DNA of 46,301 bases from Hyphomicrobiales bacterium (lineage in GTDB: Bacteria; Pseudomonadota; Alphaproteobacteria; Rhizobiales; Aestuariivirgaceae). The notes beneath the pieces were generated by a model. It did not search any database, was not told where the DNA came from, and saw only the letters and a list, made by a program, of their open reading frames with translations. Every line of letters begins with the position of its first letter. Positions within the stretch are counted from its first letter, which is position 1. Positions 46,163-46,301 of the stretch are shown one piece after another. Location: NCBI GenBank assembly GCA_016710435.1, contig JADJVV010000008.1:1-46301 (forward strand), written 5' to 3'. The position numbers were made by a program, and so were the translations under genes.

Positions 46163-46301
46163 TTAGGCATCGTGCAGGCACGGGCCGTATTCGTTGCCGC
46201 GGTCCATCCCGCGGACCGAGATTTCGATTTCACCTCAGCAAAATCGTAGATGACTGAGCGCACAACTTCCGCGCCAAACCCATACCGCAACGTAATGAAC
46301 T
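46163..46301 (-). CDS. Partial right copy of the 82-aa cassette gene
   Basis: The stop TAA (46165-46163) lies in the GCCTAAC box, as in the left copy (1294-1542). The reading frame is disturbed by a small deletion near 46237 (CCTCAGCAAAA against CCTCTCACAAAA) and the window ends before the start codon. The complete gene is at the left end. Confidence 0.6.

Larger units (their letters stand above)
44879..46301. repeat. Terminal repeat, right copy
   Basis: 1423 bp matching 1-1433 with indels. Genes here: 44887-45210 (intact), 45255-45491 (shortened by a stop), 45569-45768 (frameshifted), 45855-46097 (intact) and 46163-46301 (cut by the window end). attC-like sites recur at 45518-45574, 45792-45850 and 46118-46168. 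Combining both copies restores all five genes. Confidence 0.9.

Overview
The window is an almost complete genome of a tailed, podovirus-like bacteriophage. Its virion gene order (small and large terminase, 559-aa head-tail connector portal, Bbp19-like protein, scaffold, 339-aa major capsid protein, Bbp16-like cement protein, tail tubular proteins, internal virion proteins, tail spike) is that of the Salmonella epsilon15 / Bordetella BPP-1 group. Gene starts carry ordinary GGAGG-type ribosome binding sites and the DNA is GC-rich, so a proteobacterial host is likely (inference). I see no DNA or RNA polymerase, integrase, reverse transcriptase or CI-like repressor gene. Positions 1-1433 recur, imperfectly, at 44879-46301. 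The molecule is therefore circular or terminally redundant with a unit length near 44,878 bp. The two copies carry independent small indels, which looks like poor sequence quality at the contig ends. Several likely single-base indels inside genes point the same way.

Layout. Positions 10451 down to 1, continuing through the repeat to about 44360, form one long leftward (minus-strand) early block of small genes, many joined by 4-nt ATGA or GTGA overlaps. It holds a DUF6948 protein, two proteins built on short tandem repeats (one with a DUF6745-like C-terminus), a RecE-like exonuclease, a PAPS-reductase-like protein flanked by two paralogous small genes, and a Lar-type anti-restriction protein. 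Positions 10452-10577 are a divergent control region with repeated GCAGAATYCTGC operators lying inside the spacers of two opposed promoters. Positions 10578-14268 (plus) hold a small HTH regulator, a probable replication protein behind a near-consensus promoter, a DUF1566-like protein and a DUF1064 nuclease. Positions 14265-42050 are packaging, head, tail and ejection genes. Positions 42063-44140 are the lysis end, including an endolysin fused in frame to a holin-like membrane domain.

The most unusual feature lies at the distal end of the leftward block (3284 down to 1, then 44878 down to 44362 on the circle). There, seven intergenic elements look like integron attC sites. They have seven-base ends of the type NNNNAAC...GTTNNNN, and the clear ones have an imperfect hairpin with one extrahelical base. 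Three have the TAA stop of the preceding gene inside the first box, and most are followed by a ribosome binding site and start codon of the next gene. They divide this end into six cassette-like units, most of 0.3-0.7 kb. No integron integrase is present. I read this as an attC-delimited gene cassette array parked between the lysis genes and the early operon of a phage and transcribed by the phage early promoter.

Other notable points: a predicted secreted clan GH-A glycosidase within the tail gene cluster; an adjacent protein with eight ASYAFTPQ-type repeats around a fibronectin III domain; a 2078-aa polyvalent ejection protein carrying GNAT and HETGH metallopeptidase modules; and a large hairpin at the end of the regulator gene.
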